DNA of 64,000 nt from Methanocorpusculum sp. (GCF_030655665.1 NZ_JAUSPQ010000004.1:34948-98947); one strand, 5' to 3'; shown: positions 53,909 through 62,660, numbered from the stretch's first letter. Made by a program: numbers and translations. The notes: a model not told the origin generated them from the letters alone.

Positions 53909-54997
53909 TCACATCTCGTTCTCGTCGCTAAACATTTCCCTATTATCTGAATCTTTGATTGCGTATAATATGTAATTATTCAGATCTAAACCCATCAACA
54001 TAATCTCGCAATTATGACCGACTGAGAAACCTCTAATTTTAAGTGAATTATCATACAAATTCCTGATGAGCTCGGCGCGCAACTGCTTTTCGTGCTCGTC
54101 GTCCTTCGAGAGACCTCTAATCTTCAATGAATTTTCATATAAGTCTCGGGAAATCTGCGTTCCAAGATATATTCGTGTAGGATAGATTGGGAAAGGATGT
54201 AATTTTTCTGCATATCCCTCACGAATCAAACGCCACTCTTTTTCATATTTCCACTCATCCGATTTGGTGATGCATCTTTCAACAAACAACAAAGAGCGAA
54301 GTTTGGAATTGCTAACATTTGTATCATCTGGGAAAATGCTCTCCATCTTTTCTGCATAATATACCGGATATAACCATTTTCGGATAATGCTGTCTTCCGG
54401 GATCTGCGTCATATCATACTCAAAACATACTCCTTTATGAGAATCTCCATAATGTCCCCACATCAAAAGAGAGTCCCAGCGTTCACTAAAGCACTTCACT
54501 CCATAATTGAAAATGAATTCCCATTGAGCCGGACCCTTTATTAAAAAAATCCTGGTTACTTCATCAATAATCTCCTGGGTGAAAACATCGGGAGCAAAAT
54601 CATCCATTGTTATGGAGCCATTTTTTGCATATATCTCAATCAATTTATTCAATTCATATTCCAGCGTTTTGTTTTCGTTGTGATGAGCAAGCACCTCACG
54701 AATATCCTGCTTTAATGAATGAGCAATATACTTCCTGAACAATACCGACGCATCGGGACGAAGCCAAGTATCATATGGATCATTGAACTTCACCGGGTGA
54801 GACATTCTTACAGCATGACTTATATTGCCCGTATCCGTTGAACATTCAAGATTCTCCCAAAAGTGTTTGTTAAAATGGAGATAACAATAGAGTTTGTTTG
54901 GAATATGCTGATTCTTTAATTCCAGTGCTTTATTGCGTTTCTCTTCATCCAAAGAAAAAAAGTTCTTACGAAATTCATTTTTCCAATCATCAGACAT
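53909..54997 (-). CDS. DUF2971 protein
   Basis: 362 residues. The family blocks MSHPVKFNDPYDTWL, WDSLLMWGHYGDSHKGVCFEYD, and YEKEWRLIREGY are clear. Function unknown; members often occur in variable genome regions. A diverged internal duplication is seen near the C-terminus: LYENSLKIRGLS and, 30 residues on, LYDNSLKIRGFS. AT-rich relative to neighbours and flanked by repeat modules (53785-53870 and 55117-55166), so probably acquired. ATG 54997. Confidence 0.75.
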   Translation of the reverse strand: MSDDWKNEFRKNFFSLDEEKRNKALELKNQHIPNKLYCYLHFNKHFWENLECSTDTGNISHAVRMSHPVKFNDPYDTWLRPDASVLFRKYIAHSLKQDIREVLAHHNENKTLEYELNKLIEIYAKNGSITMDDFAPDVFTQEIIDEVTRIFLIKGPAQWEFIFNYGVKCFSERWDSLLMWGHYGDSHKGVCFEYDMTQIPEDSIIRKWLYPVYYAEKMESIFPDDTNVSNSKLRSLLFVERCITKSDEWKYEKEWRLIREGYAEKLHPFPIYPTRIYLGTQISRDLYENSLKIRGLSKDDEHEKQLRAELIRNLYDNSLKIRGFSVGHNCEIMLMGLDLNNYILYAIKDSDNREMFSDENEM

Positions 54998-55116
54998 ATG
55001 TTATTTATTATATACCATTGACGAAGGAAATATTTAGTCCAGAGTTACTCATTTATAAAAGCGGATCCTCAGTAAAATGGGCTGTATAATTTGTATGTTG
55101 TAACTGATATGAATAA

Positions 55117-55166
55117 GATATCTCCACCGTGTCGGGCTCCGCGCCGGAGTCGCCCTCCCGCACCCC
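55117..55166 (-). repeat. Empty outer frame of the mosaic repeat
   Basis: 50 bp reading, on the minus strand, from GGGGTGCGGGAGGGCGAC directly into TCCGGCGCGGAG and GGTGGAGATATC. It equals the filled copies (for example 58918-59022) minus the roughly 52-bp double-hairpin unit. Confidence 0.75.
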
Positions 55167-55317
55167 AAATCAAAAAAAAGGATATAGAATAGAGGAAATC
55201 TATGATTTACGAACGCGGTTCATTTACTCATGCATCCACACCCAGTAATATCCTTCCCGAATTTGATACACCCGAACACCGGGAAGTTCTATATATTATA
55301 TGGTCATTTATGAAGGT

Positions 55318-55908
55318 ATGGAGTTTCGTCAGCCGCTTTTTTTATGCGCAACTGTATTTCTGACAATAATTATTATCATTTCCTCAGGATGTATTTCTGA
55401 AGTTGAAAATGAAACTATCGCTGAAAATATTTCTGAAGTTATGCCAACTCCAACACCATATGATCCGGATGCCTATATTAGTGCGATCCCGGAGAGTTTT
55501 AAAAAAGAGATTATTGAAGCATATTTCCAGGATCCTTCAACAGGATATATCATAAAAAAAGGATATATTAGTGATTTTCTAATTTCATCAAGAACATATC
55601 CCGGCACTGACACAATATTTCCCGTGATAGTGTTTTACTTCCACAAAACAGTATCATCAGAACCCGAATCTAGCCCAACTCGTGTCGATTGTAACATTTA
55701 TCTGGGCACAGATTTAGCAAATCAAACGATCCAAATGAAATCTGATGCAATGAAAAATGGTTATGTCTGGATTTCCATGTGTGGTGTTGTAATTAGAGAT
55801 CCAACTCTTACCTTTGGAGAGGAGATCCAAGTTTACGACGCAGATAAGCATGTCGTTGTCATGGAAAAAAGGGTGCCTGCAGAGGAGTATGATCGACTCT
55901 TTAGCTAG
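55318..55908 (+). CDS. Predicted secreted lipoprotein, hypothetical
   Basis: 196 residues from ATG 55318. A signal sequence (LFLCATVFLTIIIIISSGC) ends in a lipobox-like SSGC, followed by a Glu/Thr/Pro-rich linker and a domain with beta-rich character (TIFPVIVFYFHK, RVDCNIYLGT). A box A-like TATATATTATA lies about 25 bases upstream of 55318, so the mRNA is probably leaderless; an in-frame ATG at 55300 is inside the promoter. No homologue recognised. Confidence 0.6.
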   Translation: MEFRQPLFLCATVFLTIIIIISSGCISEVENETIAENISEVMPTPTPYDPDAYISAIPESFKKEIIEAYFQDPSTGYIIKKGYISDFLISSRTYPGTDTIFPVIVFYFHKTVSSEPESSPTRVDCNIYLGTDLANQTIQMKSDAMKNGYVWISMCGVVIRDPTLTFGEEIQVYDADKHVVVMEKRVPAEEYDRLFS

Positions 55909-55964
55909 AGCTTAGGGTCTACCTGTATTCAATGCTGAATCTGATGTTATAATTCTCTTCGAGG

Positions 55965-56687
55965 TCATTCATCAATAAATCCGCACGGGATATCCACGGC
56001 ACATTTCCCGCAGACATTCGCCCCGTATCTCTTCTCATTTTCCTGACACAGAGAAAAGCAGACCCTTCGGTCAAACCCGTCCTCGGTCAATGCTCCCGTC
56101 GGGCAATTGTCCACGCACTTCAGACACACGCCGTTCAGTTTATACAGACATCGTTCCTCCGTCTCCGGCACATCCGGCGTGATAGGGAGATCCGTTACGA
56201 GCGAGCCGAACCGTCCGCATGAACCGACACGGGTGATCAGCAGATTGTTCAGACCGAACTTCCCTAGACCCGCGATCTCGGCGACGTGCCGCTGAGACCA
56301 GCAGCTCATCAGAATCTGTTTGTCCAGATGGACGGCGTTTTCCGCAAATGCTGCCCGAAATCCGTGATCCTTGAGATAATCTATAAGTGCAGCATTCAGG
56401 GAAGCGATCAGCCGGTTTGTTTCCACATAACACTCAGCCCAGCGCTTCGAGGCGTATCGCCCGGAGACATTCGAGAGGGAGACCTCCTTTTGAAACGGCA
56501 AAAAATAGGATATGATGATCGTCGGGTCGACAAGAATATCGGCCGGCATCAGATGTCCCGGCATCACGATGTTTTTCAGGGCCGGAAACATCGGGGAAGC
56601 GCAGTCGGCAAAACCGACCAGCGGTTTTCGCAGATGGGAAGCGTCTTTCACATACGCTTCGATGAAGGCTGTGATCTCTTCCCGCAT
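55965..56687 (-). CDS. Epoxyqueuosine reductase (QueG)-like 4Fe-4S protein
   Basis: 240 residues from ATG 56687, which overlaps the end of apgM and uses the AAGGAG in apgM's last codons. A tandem-cluster ferredoxin tail (CLKCVDNCPTGAL and VCGKCAVDIPCGF) follows an alpha/beta domain with GLGKFGLNNLLITRVGSCGRFGSLVTDLP, the block that binds the corrinoid in QueG. It is shorter than QueG (about 370), lacking the HEAT extension, and archaea do not use queuosine, so the substrate is probably different. Translationally coupled to apgM. Confidence 0.7.
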   Translation of the reverse strand: MREEITAFIEAYVKDASHLRKPLVGFADCASPMFPALKNIVMPGHLMPADILVDPTIIISYFLPFQKEVSLSNVSGRYASKRWAECYVETNRLIASLNAALIDYLKDHGFRAAFAENAVHLDKQILMSCWSQRHVAEIAGLGKFGLNNLLITRVGSCGRFGSLVTDLPITPDVPETEERCLYKLNGVCLKCVDNCPTGALTEDGFDRRVCFSLCQENEKRYGANVCGKCAVDIPCGFIDE

Positions 56688-56691
56688 CCGT

Positions 56692-57855
56692 CTACTCCTT
56701 AAAGACCATGTCCAGGAGATCGACCGCGTTGATGAGTCCGTAGGAACCCTTCGCCTGCACCTCTTTCTCGGTGTAGACCTGGACATCGTCCGGTTCTGCG
56801 AGACCGCGGATCGCGAACGGGACCGGGTCGTTCGTGTGGGTCTTTTTTGCGACCGGTGTCGGGTGGTCGGGCATCAGCATGATACATCCGTCGAAGTTGT
56901 CGAGGATGTAGCCGATTGCCTTATCCAGATTCTCGATCGCTTTGATCTTCTCTTCAAGACTGCCGAGGTGACCTGCCTCATCCGTCGCTTCGACATGCAT
57001 ATATACAAAGTCTGCATCGCCGTTCGCGGTATCGACCGCGGCTTTTGCCTTTCCAAGGAAGTTCGTGTCGAGATAACCGGTTGCTCCGGGAACCGTGACG
57101 ACCTCCATTCCAGCGCACTTCGCAAGACCGAACAGCAGATCGACCGCCGAGATGACCGCTCCTTTCTTATGATATTTATCGGTGAACGCCGGCATCGCGG
57201 GCTTCGATCCTCCGCTCCACGGCCAGATCGTCGTCGCCGGATTTTTCCCTGCGGCGATACGCTTTTTATTTACCGGGTGGTTCTCGAACACGTCCGAGGC
57301 CCGCACGATAAAGTTCATCAGACGCTCGGCATCCTCTCCTTTCGGGAGATAATCGTTGATGACCTCACCGACGATGTCGTGGGGGGGGGTCGTCTCTGAT
57401 CCTTTGCCGTTTGGAAGCATCATTACATTTCTGTAGGAAACGCCGGAGTGCCATCCTGCTTCGGGAATCTTCTCTTTGAGAGCGTCGAACAGTTCTGCTC
57501 CCTCAGCGCTCGAGATATGGCCCGCGGCAAAATCCTTCATCTTCCCATTCTCGATCGTGACCAGATTACACCGGTATGCGAGCTCCCCCTCCTTAAAGGG
57601 GATGCCCATACTGAGCGCTTCGATCGCTCCGCGTCCGGTGTAATATTTCAGCGGGTCGTAGCCGAGGATCGACATATTGGCGACATCTGATCCGGGAGAG
57701 AGGGAATCATCCACCGTTTTCAGCATGCCGCATCTGCCTTCACGGGCGATACGGTCCATATTGGGTTTATGTGCCGCTTCGAGCGGGGTCTTTCCGCCAA
57801 GCTCTGCAAGAGGCTCGTCTGCTGCACCGTCAGCCAGAATTAGAATATATTTCAT
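56692..57855 (-). CDS. apgM: Cofactor-independent phosphoglycerate mutase (archaeal type)
   Basis: 387 residues. ILADGAADEP (metal Asp), GKTPLEAAHKPNMD, LSPGSDVANMSILGYDP (nucleophile Ser), GRGAIEALSMGI, the metal-site VHVEATDEAGHLG and MLMPDHPTPV are all present. Interconverts 2- and 3-phosphoglycerate in gluconeogenesis and glycolysis. ATG 57855; divergent from the DUF368 gene. Confidence 0.95.
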   Translation of the reverse strand: MKYILILADGAADEPLAELGGKTPLEAAHKPNMDRIAREGRCGMLKTVDDSLSPGSDVANMSILGYDPLKYYTGRGAIEALSMGIPFKEGELAYRCNLVTIENGKMKDFAAGHISSAEGAELFDALKEKIPEAGWHSGVSYRNVMMLPNGKGSETTPPHDIVGEVINDYLPKGEDAERLMNFIVRASDVFENHPVNKKRIAAGKNPATTIWPWSGGSKPAMPAFTDKYHKKGAVISAVDLLFGLAKCAGMEVVTVPGATGYLDTNFLGKAKAAVDTANGDADFVYMHVEATDEAGHLGSLEEKIKAIENLDKAIGYILDNFDGCIMLMPDHPTPVAKKTHTNDPVPFAIRGLAEPDDVQVYTEKEVQAKGSYGLINAVDLLDMVFKE

Positions 57856-57962
57856 GGAGATCTCACTTATATATCTGGTCGTAATTGGAATAAATTACTT
57901 GGTTGCGACACACAAATCACGAACCCTAATTAGGGAAGGCAGGCCTAATTAATAGGAGAAGT

Positions 57963-58838
57963 ATGGATATCATCAGAGGAGCGTGCATGGCGATCGCCGA
58001 CAGCGTGCCGGGAGTTTCCGGCGGGACGATTGCATTTTTACTTGGATTTTATGATAAGTTCATCTCCTCAGTGGATGATCTCCTGACCGGGACGATGGAG
58101 AAACGAAAGGCCGCTTTTCCGTTCCTGTTCAAACTTGCTATTGGCTGGGCCGCCGCTTTTCTCATCTGCGCCGTTATCCTCGCAAATCTTTTTGATACCT
58201 ATATTTATGAAATAAGTTCGCTTTTCATCGGTCTTACCGTCTGTGCGGTCCCGATCGTTGTGATGGAGGAGAAGAAAGCCCTAAAAAGCCATTATCTGCA
58301 CAGTATCTTTACGGTGCTCGGTATAGCTGTCGTTCCTCTGATAATGTACTTCAATCCGGTCTCCCACGAAAGTTCTGTTGACCTGGCGCAGATCTCGCCC
58401 GGGCTCGGCCTGTTTCTTTTCATTGCCGCGGTCCTCGCGGTCTCAGTGATGGTCCTTCCCGGGATCTCAGGCTCGACGATGCTTCTGATTATGGGACTGT
58501 ATGTCCCCCTGATCTCGGCAGTGAGTGCGGTCGTTCATCTGCAGCTCCAGTATGTGCCGATGCTGATCATATTCGGTCTCGGGATGATCACGGGGCTCGT
58601 ATTCATCTCAAAACTTCTGAGACACTGTCTGGAAAAATACCGCTCGCAGACCATCTATCTGAGCATCGGGCTTTTGATCGGCTCGCTGTATGCGATCGTG
58701 CTTGGGGCGACCACACTTGACGTGCCAAAACCCGCAATGAGCATCGAGACGTTCAGTATCCTGTTCTTTTTGCTCGGCGCAGGGATCCTTGCCGGTCTGC
58801 AGTATATGAAAAAACGGGCGGAAAAGAAATCGACGTAA
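57963..58838 (+). CDS. DUF368 membrane protein (polyprenyl-phosphate transporter family)
   Basis: 291 residues, about eight membrane helices. The signature ADSVPGVSGGTIAFLLGFYDKF at the N-terminus and its internal echo VLPGISGSTMLLIMGLY mark DUF368, shown in bacteria to recycle undecaprenyl phosphate across the membrane. In an archaeon dolichyl-phosphate recycling for N-glycosylation is the natural parallel (inference). TAGGAGAAGT precedes the ATG. Confidence 0.85.
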   Translation: MDIIRGACMAIADSVPGVSGGTIAFLLGFYDKFISSVDDLLTGTMEKRKAAFPFLFKLAIGWAAAFLICAVILANLFDTYIYEISSLFIGLTVCAVPIVVMEEKKALKSHYLHSIFTVLGIAVVPLIMYFNPVSHESSVDLAQISPGLGLFLFIAAVLAVSVMVLPGISGSTMLLIMGLYVPLISAVSAVVHLQLQYVPMLIIFGLGMITGLVFISKLLRHCLEKYRSQTIYLSIGLLIGSLYAIVLGATTLDVPKPAMSIETFSILFFLLGAGILAGLQYMKKRAEKKST

Positions 58839-58917
58839 AAACCGACGCTGACTTTTTTGGTCAAAATACTTTTTTTTAATATGAGGAATCACACGTTGTA
58901 ATCTATCTCTCTTTTTC

Positions 58918-59022
58918 GGGGTGCGGGGGAGTGACTGCGGGTTGGCGACGAAGTCGACGACCTTAGCTGAGCAAACCGAAGGTTTGCGATCCGGCGCGGA
59001 GCGTCCCGCGGTGGAGATATCC
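58918..59022 (+). repeat. Mosaic repeat, filled outer frame
   Basis: The cleanest filled copy: frame GGGGTGCGGGGGAGTGAC, unit with hairpin 1 CGAC-GAA-GTCG (58946-58956) and hairpin 2 GCAAACC-GAA-GGTTTGC (58971-58987), then frame TCCGGCGCGGAGCG to GGTGGAGATATCC. It lies in the convergent gap after the DUF368 gene. Confidence 0.8.
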
Positions 59023-59167
59023 CTGGGTTTTGTATTTGGGAAAGGTATTCTTTTTTGTGGGAGTATATGATTGATTTCGCTTGAAATAAATTAGATAATG
59101 AATAGTTGGAAAGTAAATTCAAAAATGTGATGGAATGAATGAAATTTTTTGTGTATTTTTTCATTCA

Positions 59168-60094
59168 TTACTCTGCGAGAGTTGCCCGGATCGCACGCCG
59201 GACACTCTCTTCGGACGTGATCTCCGGATCCCAGCCGAGTGATCTGAGTTTGTCAACGCCGAGTCTCATCAGCGGGACGTCGCCGACCCATCCTCTGTCG
59301 CCGCCGGTGAAGTTGAACTCTACATTTTCAAGTCCCATCTCCTCGACGATCAGTTCGGCGATCCGCTTCACATTGACCCAGTCTTCCGATCCGATATTGA
59401 AGAAGTTGAAGGTATCAGCCGAGACCTTGGGTGCAAAAATCATCGCCTTCACACAGTTTTCGACAGCAAGATAGGATTTACTCTGTCTTCCGTCGCCGAG
59501 GATCTCCAGTTCCTTCGGGTTTGCCCGGAGTTTCTGCACGAAATCATAGATGATCCCGTGCGTACTGCGGGCACCGACAATATTTGCGAACCGGTAGACC
59601 CAGGTCTTCCAGCCATAGGTCGCGGCGTAGGAAGAGATCATCGCCTCGCAGGCGAGTTTGCTTGCTCCGTACACCGAGATAGGGATCATCGGCGAGTAGG
59701 TCTCGGGTGTCGGGATCACCGTGGCTTCGCCATACACGGTAGACGTTGAGGTGAAAACGAACTCCTTTACATCATACTCCTTCATGGCCTCGAGAACTTT
59801 GACCGTGGCCGTAACATTGTTTTCGTACACCTCAAAGGATTTGCGTGCGGATCCGCGTACATCCGGATCGGCAGCTATGTGATATACCCTGTCTGCGCCG
59901 GCGAAATACTTCTGCCAGCCGTCTTCAAGCAGGTCAGCCTGGACGAATGTTATCTGTTCGAGATTCTTCTCGATATTGGCCATTCTTCCGGCAACCATCG
60001 AGTCGATCACGGTGACCTGATGATGATTTGCAACAAGGAGATCCACCAAATGCGAGCCGATGAATCCCGCCCCTCCGGTGACGATACAGTTCAT
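59168..60094 (-). CDS. NAD-dependent sugar epimerase/dehydratase (GalE-like)
   Basis: 308 residues, extended SDR. VTGGAGFIGSHLVDLL binds NAD, VYHIAADPDVRGSARK and FTSTSTVYGEA follow, and the catalytic Tyr-Lys pair is in SVYGASKLACE. C-terminal part binds the nucleotide sugar (GGDRGWVGDVPLMRLGVDKLRSLGW). Probably UDP-glucose/GlcNAc 4-epimerase or a related dehydratase for surface polysaccharide; the substrate is undetermined. Single gene. Confidence 0.85.
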   Translation of the reverse strand: MNCIVTGGAGFIGSHLVDLLVANHHQVTVIDSMVAGRMANIEKNLEQITFVQADLLEDGWQKYFAGADRVYHIAADPDVRGSARKSFEVYENNVTATVKVLEAMKEYDVKEFVFTSTSTVYGEATVIPTPETYSPMIPISVYGASKLACEAMISSYAATYGWKTWVYRFANIVGARSTHGIIYDFVQKLRANPKELEILGDGRQSKSYLAVENCVKAMIFAPKVSADTFNFFNIGSEDWVNVKRIAELIVEEMGLENVEFNFTGGDRGWVGDVPLMRLGVDKLRSLGWDPEITSEESVRRAIRATLAE

Positions 60095-60216
60095 AGAAGT
60101 ATGTTGGTTTTTTTGCGTGATAAGGGGAACGGAATGCTCATTCCTTCGTGAGCTTTTCGGAAAATGATGTATCTGTTTGACAATGTTTATACCCCGAGAA
60201 AGCCAATTTCGAGTTA

Positions 60217-60660
60217 GTGGCGTCGTTCATTGATATCTTCTGGGACTATTTTTCCGGAAAAACCCTTCCTGCACCAACACTGATAGGGATAACGTTAATT
60301 ATGGCCATAGCGGTGGTACTGACAATCATTGTTATGGTATTTCTTATAAGTACATACGGAAACGGCGCTTATATTTTTAAACTTGTTGGGATGACGATCA
60401 ATCCTGCGGAGGATGATCAACTGGAACTGCAGCTTGTAGGCGGCAAAGATCTTACTGATCTCGTTTTGCTGGAGATGTATCTGAACGGCATTCAGGCCGA
60501 ACCGGTCGCGCTCCCAACGACCTACACAGAAGGAACCACGATCTTCTACAAAATTCCTCCCGACATAGGTTCGGGAGGATATACGATCTCGGTGATCGGA
60601 ACGTTTAACGACGGGATCGTCGCCGAACTGTATACGACCGCCCCCTTCAGGATCAGGTGA
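60217..60660 (+). CDS. Hypothetical archaeal membrane-anchored or pilin-like protein
   Basis: 147 residues, GTG start. One hydrophobic helix (residues about 19-47, TLIGITLIMAIAVVLTIIVMVFLIS) is followed by a beta-rich outer domain. The layout resembles archaeal type IV pilins, but the charged class III signal-peptide context is poor. TTTATA at 60186-60191, about 26 bases upstream, and no Shine-Dalgarno suggest a leaderless mRNA. Confidence 0.6.
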   Translation: MASFIDIFWDYFSGKTLPAPTLIGITLIMAIAVVLTIIVMVFLISTYGNGAYIFKLVGMTINPAEDDQLELQLVGGKDLTDLVLLEMYLNGIQAEPVALPTTYTEGTTIFYKIPPDIGSGGYTISVIGTFNDGIVAELYTTAPFRIR

Positions 60661-60677
60661 CCGAAAAAAGGAAAGGT

Positions 60678-60962
60678 TCACTCAGGTTTTATCTTGTGGA
60701 ATTGTCCGTTGCCGGCATACTTTGCAAGCGTGCCGTCCTCCATCTGATACACCTGTCCGACAATAAATGCCGAGAAATCTTCCCCTTCCGCTAAGGCCCC
60801 ACGGCCCATCTCAGGGGAGTTGCTCTGCTGTTTTGTCTTCGGGGGGGTTTTATTCAGCTTTTTTTCCAACTTTGAGACCACCAGGACAACTATCATACAG
60901 AGAATGATGAATCCGATTACAACAAACACGCCGACTGGGTCAACTCCGGATATATCTGCCAT
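60678..60962 (-). CDS. Small single-span membrane protein, hypothetical
   Basis: 94 residues. A membrane helix at about 11-30 (VFVVIGFIILCMIVVLVVS), a basic linker (KLEKKLNKTPPKTK) and a C-terminal soluble segment GQVYQMEDGTLAKYAGNGQFHKIKPE. Not recognised. Converges on the preceding gene with 17 bases between them. Confidence 0.6.
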   Translation of the reverse strand: MADISGVDPVGVFVVIGFIILCMIVVLVVSKLEKKLNKTPPKTKQQSNSPEMGRGALAEGEDFSAFIVGQVYQMEDGTLAKYAGNGQFHKIKPE

Positions 60963-60989
60963 TTTGTATAACTATAGAGCCGAGAATGT

Positions 60990-61949
60990 TTATATTTTAT
61001 CCGGGTAGAGTTTCTGGATCAGTTCGCCGCATCCTTTGCAGCCTTCTGACTTTGCGATTCTAGTGAGCGCTGCTGAAACGCCGCTGCCGTACTGCATGGC
61101 TTTTTTGGGTTTCCAGGCGATCTCTTCCGGAAGATATTCTGCGGCAACGCTTCGAAGAGCGATCTTTCGGAGATCGCCTTTTACCAGGTCCTCTGTAGAA
61201 AATTTCCGCGATGCGCAGACGACCCGCTCATCCATGAACGGGATGGAGTACCAGACACCAAACCGCGAGGCGACCGCGGCATCCCTTTCCCGCTGGAGAA
61301 CAAGGCCGGTAAAGTCGGCAGCAAGATCAGAACGGAGATCTGTTGATCTACCGTATCTCGCATAACCCCCGAAGAGTTCATCGGCAGCCTGACCGGTGAG
61401 GATCCGGGTCGCTTTGGTCTCTTTCGCAAGTTCTGCAATGAAGTATCCGGTTATCGCGATCTCCACGTCGAGGGGGGTGATCCGCGGGATGATGGTCAGG
61501 ACGTCATCGAGTGCAGCCCTGATATCATCCCTGCCGATCTCTTTTATGGTGAGCGGGAGACCGAGGATCTCCGCAGTTTTTTCAGCGGCGGCCAGATCAT
61601 GCGAACCTGCGAGTCCTACTGCGATACAGGGGAGCCCCGCGAGAACGGCAACGAGGGATGAGTCCACGCCGCCGGAAAGTGTAGTTACGGCATCACCCGC
61701 AATGCGAAGCTGAACAGCCGCCCGTATCGCCTCGCCGAGCGGCATGTCGGGAACATGAGGCTCAGCAGTGATGACCTGTTTCCCTTCCGGCGTCCCGGGC
61801 ATGATATGATATTTGTCCCGGATGAACGCATCGTCCGTCTCCAGAATAAACTCGCCGCCGCATTCAGCGAGCCGGGATACGGCAAAGATTTCGATGTCGG
61901 CACGGTCGAGCAGCCGGCCGTTCTCTTCCATCCAGCCGGTAAGCTGCAT
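60990..61949 (-). CDS. Asparagine synthase-related protein (ATP-pyrophosphatase domain only)
   Basis: 319 residues. The PP-loop VTTLSGGVDSSLVAVLAG binds ATP; LTGQAADELFGGYARYGR and PFMDERVV are the other asparagine-synthase C-domain motifs. The N-terminal glutaminase domain is absent, replaced by a short leader of about 80 residues, so the nitrogen donor would be free ammonia or another partner. The gene starts directly after the stop of a 66-residue RHH-like gene, forming a two-gene operon under the operator array at 62185-62262. Confidence 0.8.
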   Translation of the reverse strand: MQLTGWMEENGRLLDRADIEIFAVSRLAECGGEFILETDDAFIRDKYHIMPGTPEGKQVITAEPHVPDMPLGEAIRAAVQLRIAGDAVTTLSGGVDSSLVAVLAGLPCIAVGLAGSHDLAAAEKTAEILGLPLTIKEIGRDDIRAALDDVLTIIPRITPLDVEIAITGYFIAELAKETKATRILTGQAADELFGGYARYGRSTDLRSDLAADFTGLVLQRERDAAVASRFGVWYSIPFMDERVVCASRKFSTEDLVKGDLRKIALRSVAAEYLPEEIAWKPKKAMQYGSGVSAALTRIAKSEGCKGCGELIQKLYPDKI

Positions 61950-62150
61950 TCAGTACCCCCGTTGGAGATTTTCGAGTTCTTCCGATATGCAGTTTCGCAT
62001 CATCTTTTCCAGAGCTTTCAGATCGATCGGCGGCGTGTTCTTCTCATCAATAAGTTTCTGCATCATCCGGATCCCTTCACTGATATCCTTAGCATATCTG
62101 CTGGTGATCTCGATCGCGTCCTCGGAGATACGTACGACTTTGGTTGCCAT
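61950..62150 (-). CDS. Small RHH-like protein, possible autoregulator
   Basis: 66 residues. The first strand-helix portion, TKVVRISEDAIEITSRYAKD, looks like a ribbon-helix-helix DNA-binding N-terminus of the CopG/VapB kind; the second half is helical (KALEKMMRNCISEELENLQ). It directly precedes the asparagine-synthase-like gene with no gap. A box A-like CTTATAAATTATC (62172-62184) lies upstream and three palindromes follow it. Binding of these sites by this protein is inference. Confidence 0.55.
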   Translation of the reverse strand: MATKVVRISEDAIEITSRYAKDISEGIRMMQKLIDEKNTPPIDLKALEKMMRNCISEELENLQRGY

Positions 62151-62184
62151 GCAATATCATATTCGTACTCCCGATAATTTATAA

Positions 62185-62262
62185 GTAACAGTTTGTAACT
62201 TGTTTTTCACGACAATGTTACAATTTGTAACTGACATGAAAATCGGCGTTACGATTTGTAAC
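62185..62262 (-). promoter_or_regulatory. Array of three palindromic operators
   Basis: GTTACAATTTGTAAC (62217-62231, perfect 7+7 palindrome) is flanked by variants at 62185-62199 and 62248-62262 with two and one mismatches. Start-to-start distances are 32 and 31 bp, three helical turns, so all three face the same side. The nearest site abuts the box A of the 66-residue gene. Confidence 0.7.
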
Positions 62263-62600
62263 AACATAACAAAATAATGTCATAAAGACAAGAAAAGATA
62301 CGAAAGGTGGAGATTGGGTGTTTCCCTCCCCCCATTGGGCTGGTTCACCCGTAAATGTTTTTTTATCCTTCCATCATAAGTTTCGGAAGATGTCGCCTTA
62401 TTTTCTTGGCGAGATTATCCTAATCAAATAACAAATGAAGGGGCATCATTGCTTTTCGGTCGCTTACGTTTTTTCCGTTAGTCGGAAACCGGTAAGGCGT
62501 AACTACGAATGTTAATGCCAAACATTCTATCTCCAATCTGATAATACACCCTAAAACTACTTAATACTATTCTTTGTGAACAAAATTGAAATTTATTATG
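62263..62600. other. Intergenic gap with an imperfect long hairpin
   Basis: No protein gene seen. The region 62461-62499 can fold with outer stem CGCTTAC/GTAAGGCG (one bulged G) and inner stem TTTCCG/CGGAAA around TTAGT. It could be part of a small RNA or a terminator for the upstream minus-strand gene, though it lies 160 bases past that stop. Confidence 0.35.
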
Positions 62601-62660
62601 AAATAATATGGCACATGCCGCAAATATTAAAAAAATAATATTGATTTATCTCAAAAATCA

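Noticed and set aside
17200..59022. Interpretation of the dispersed repeats as integron attC sites, retron RNAs or a classical insertion sequence
   Set aside because: No integrase, reverse transcriptase or transposase gene is in the window, units are too short and variable for attC, and they are nested in each other, which fits a REP/BIME-like mosaic better.
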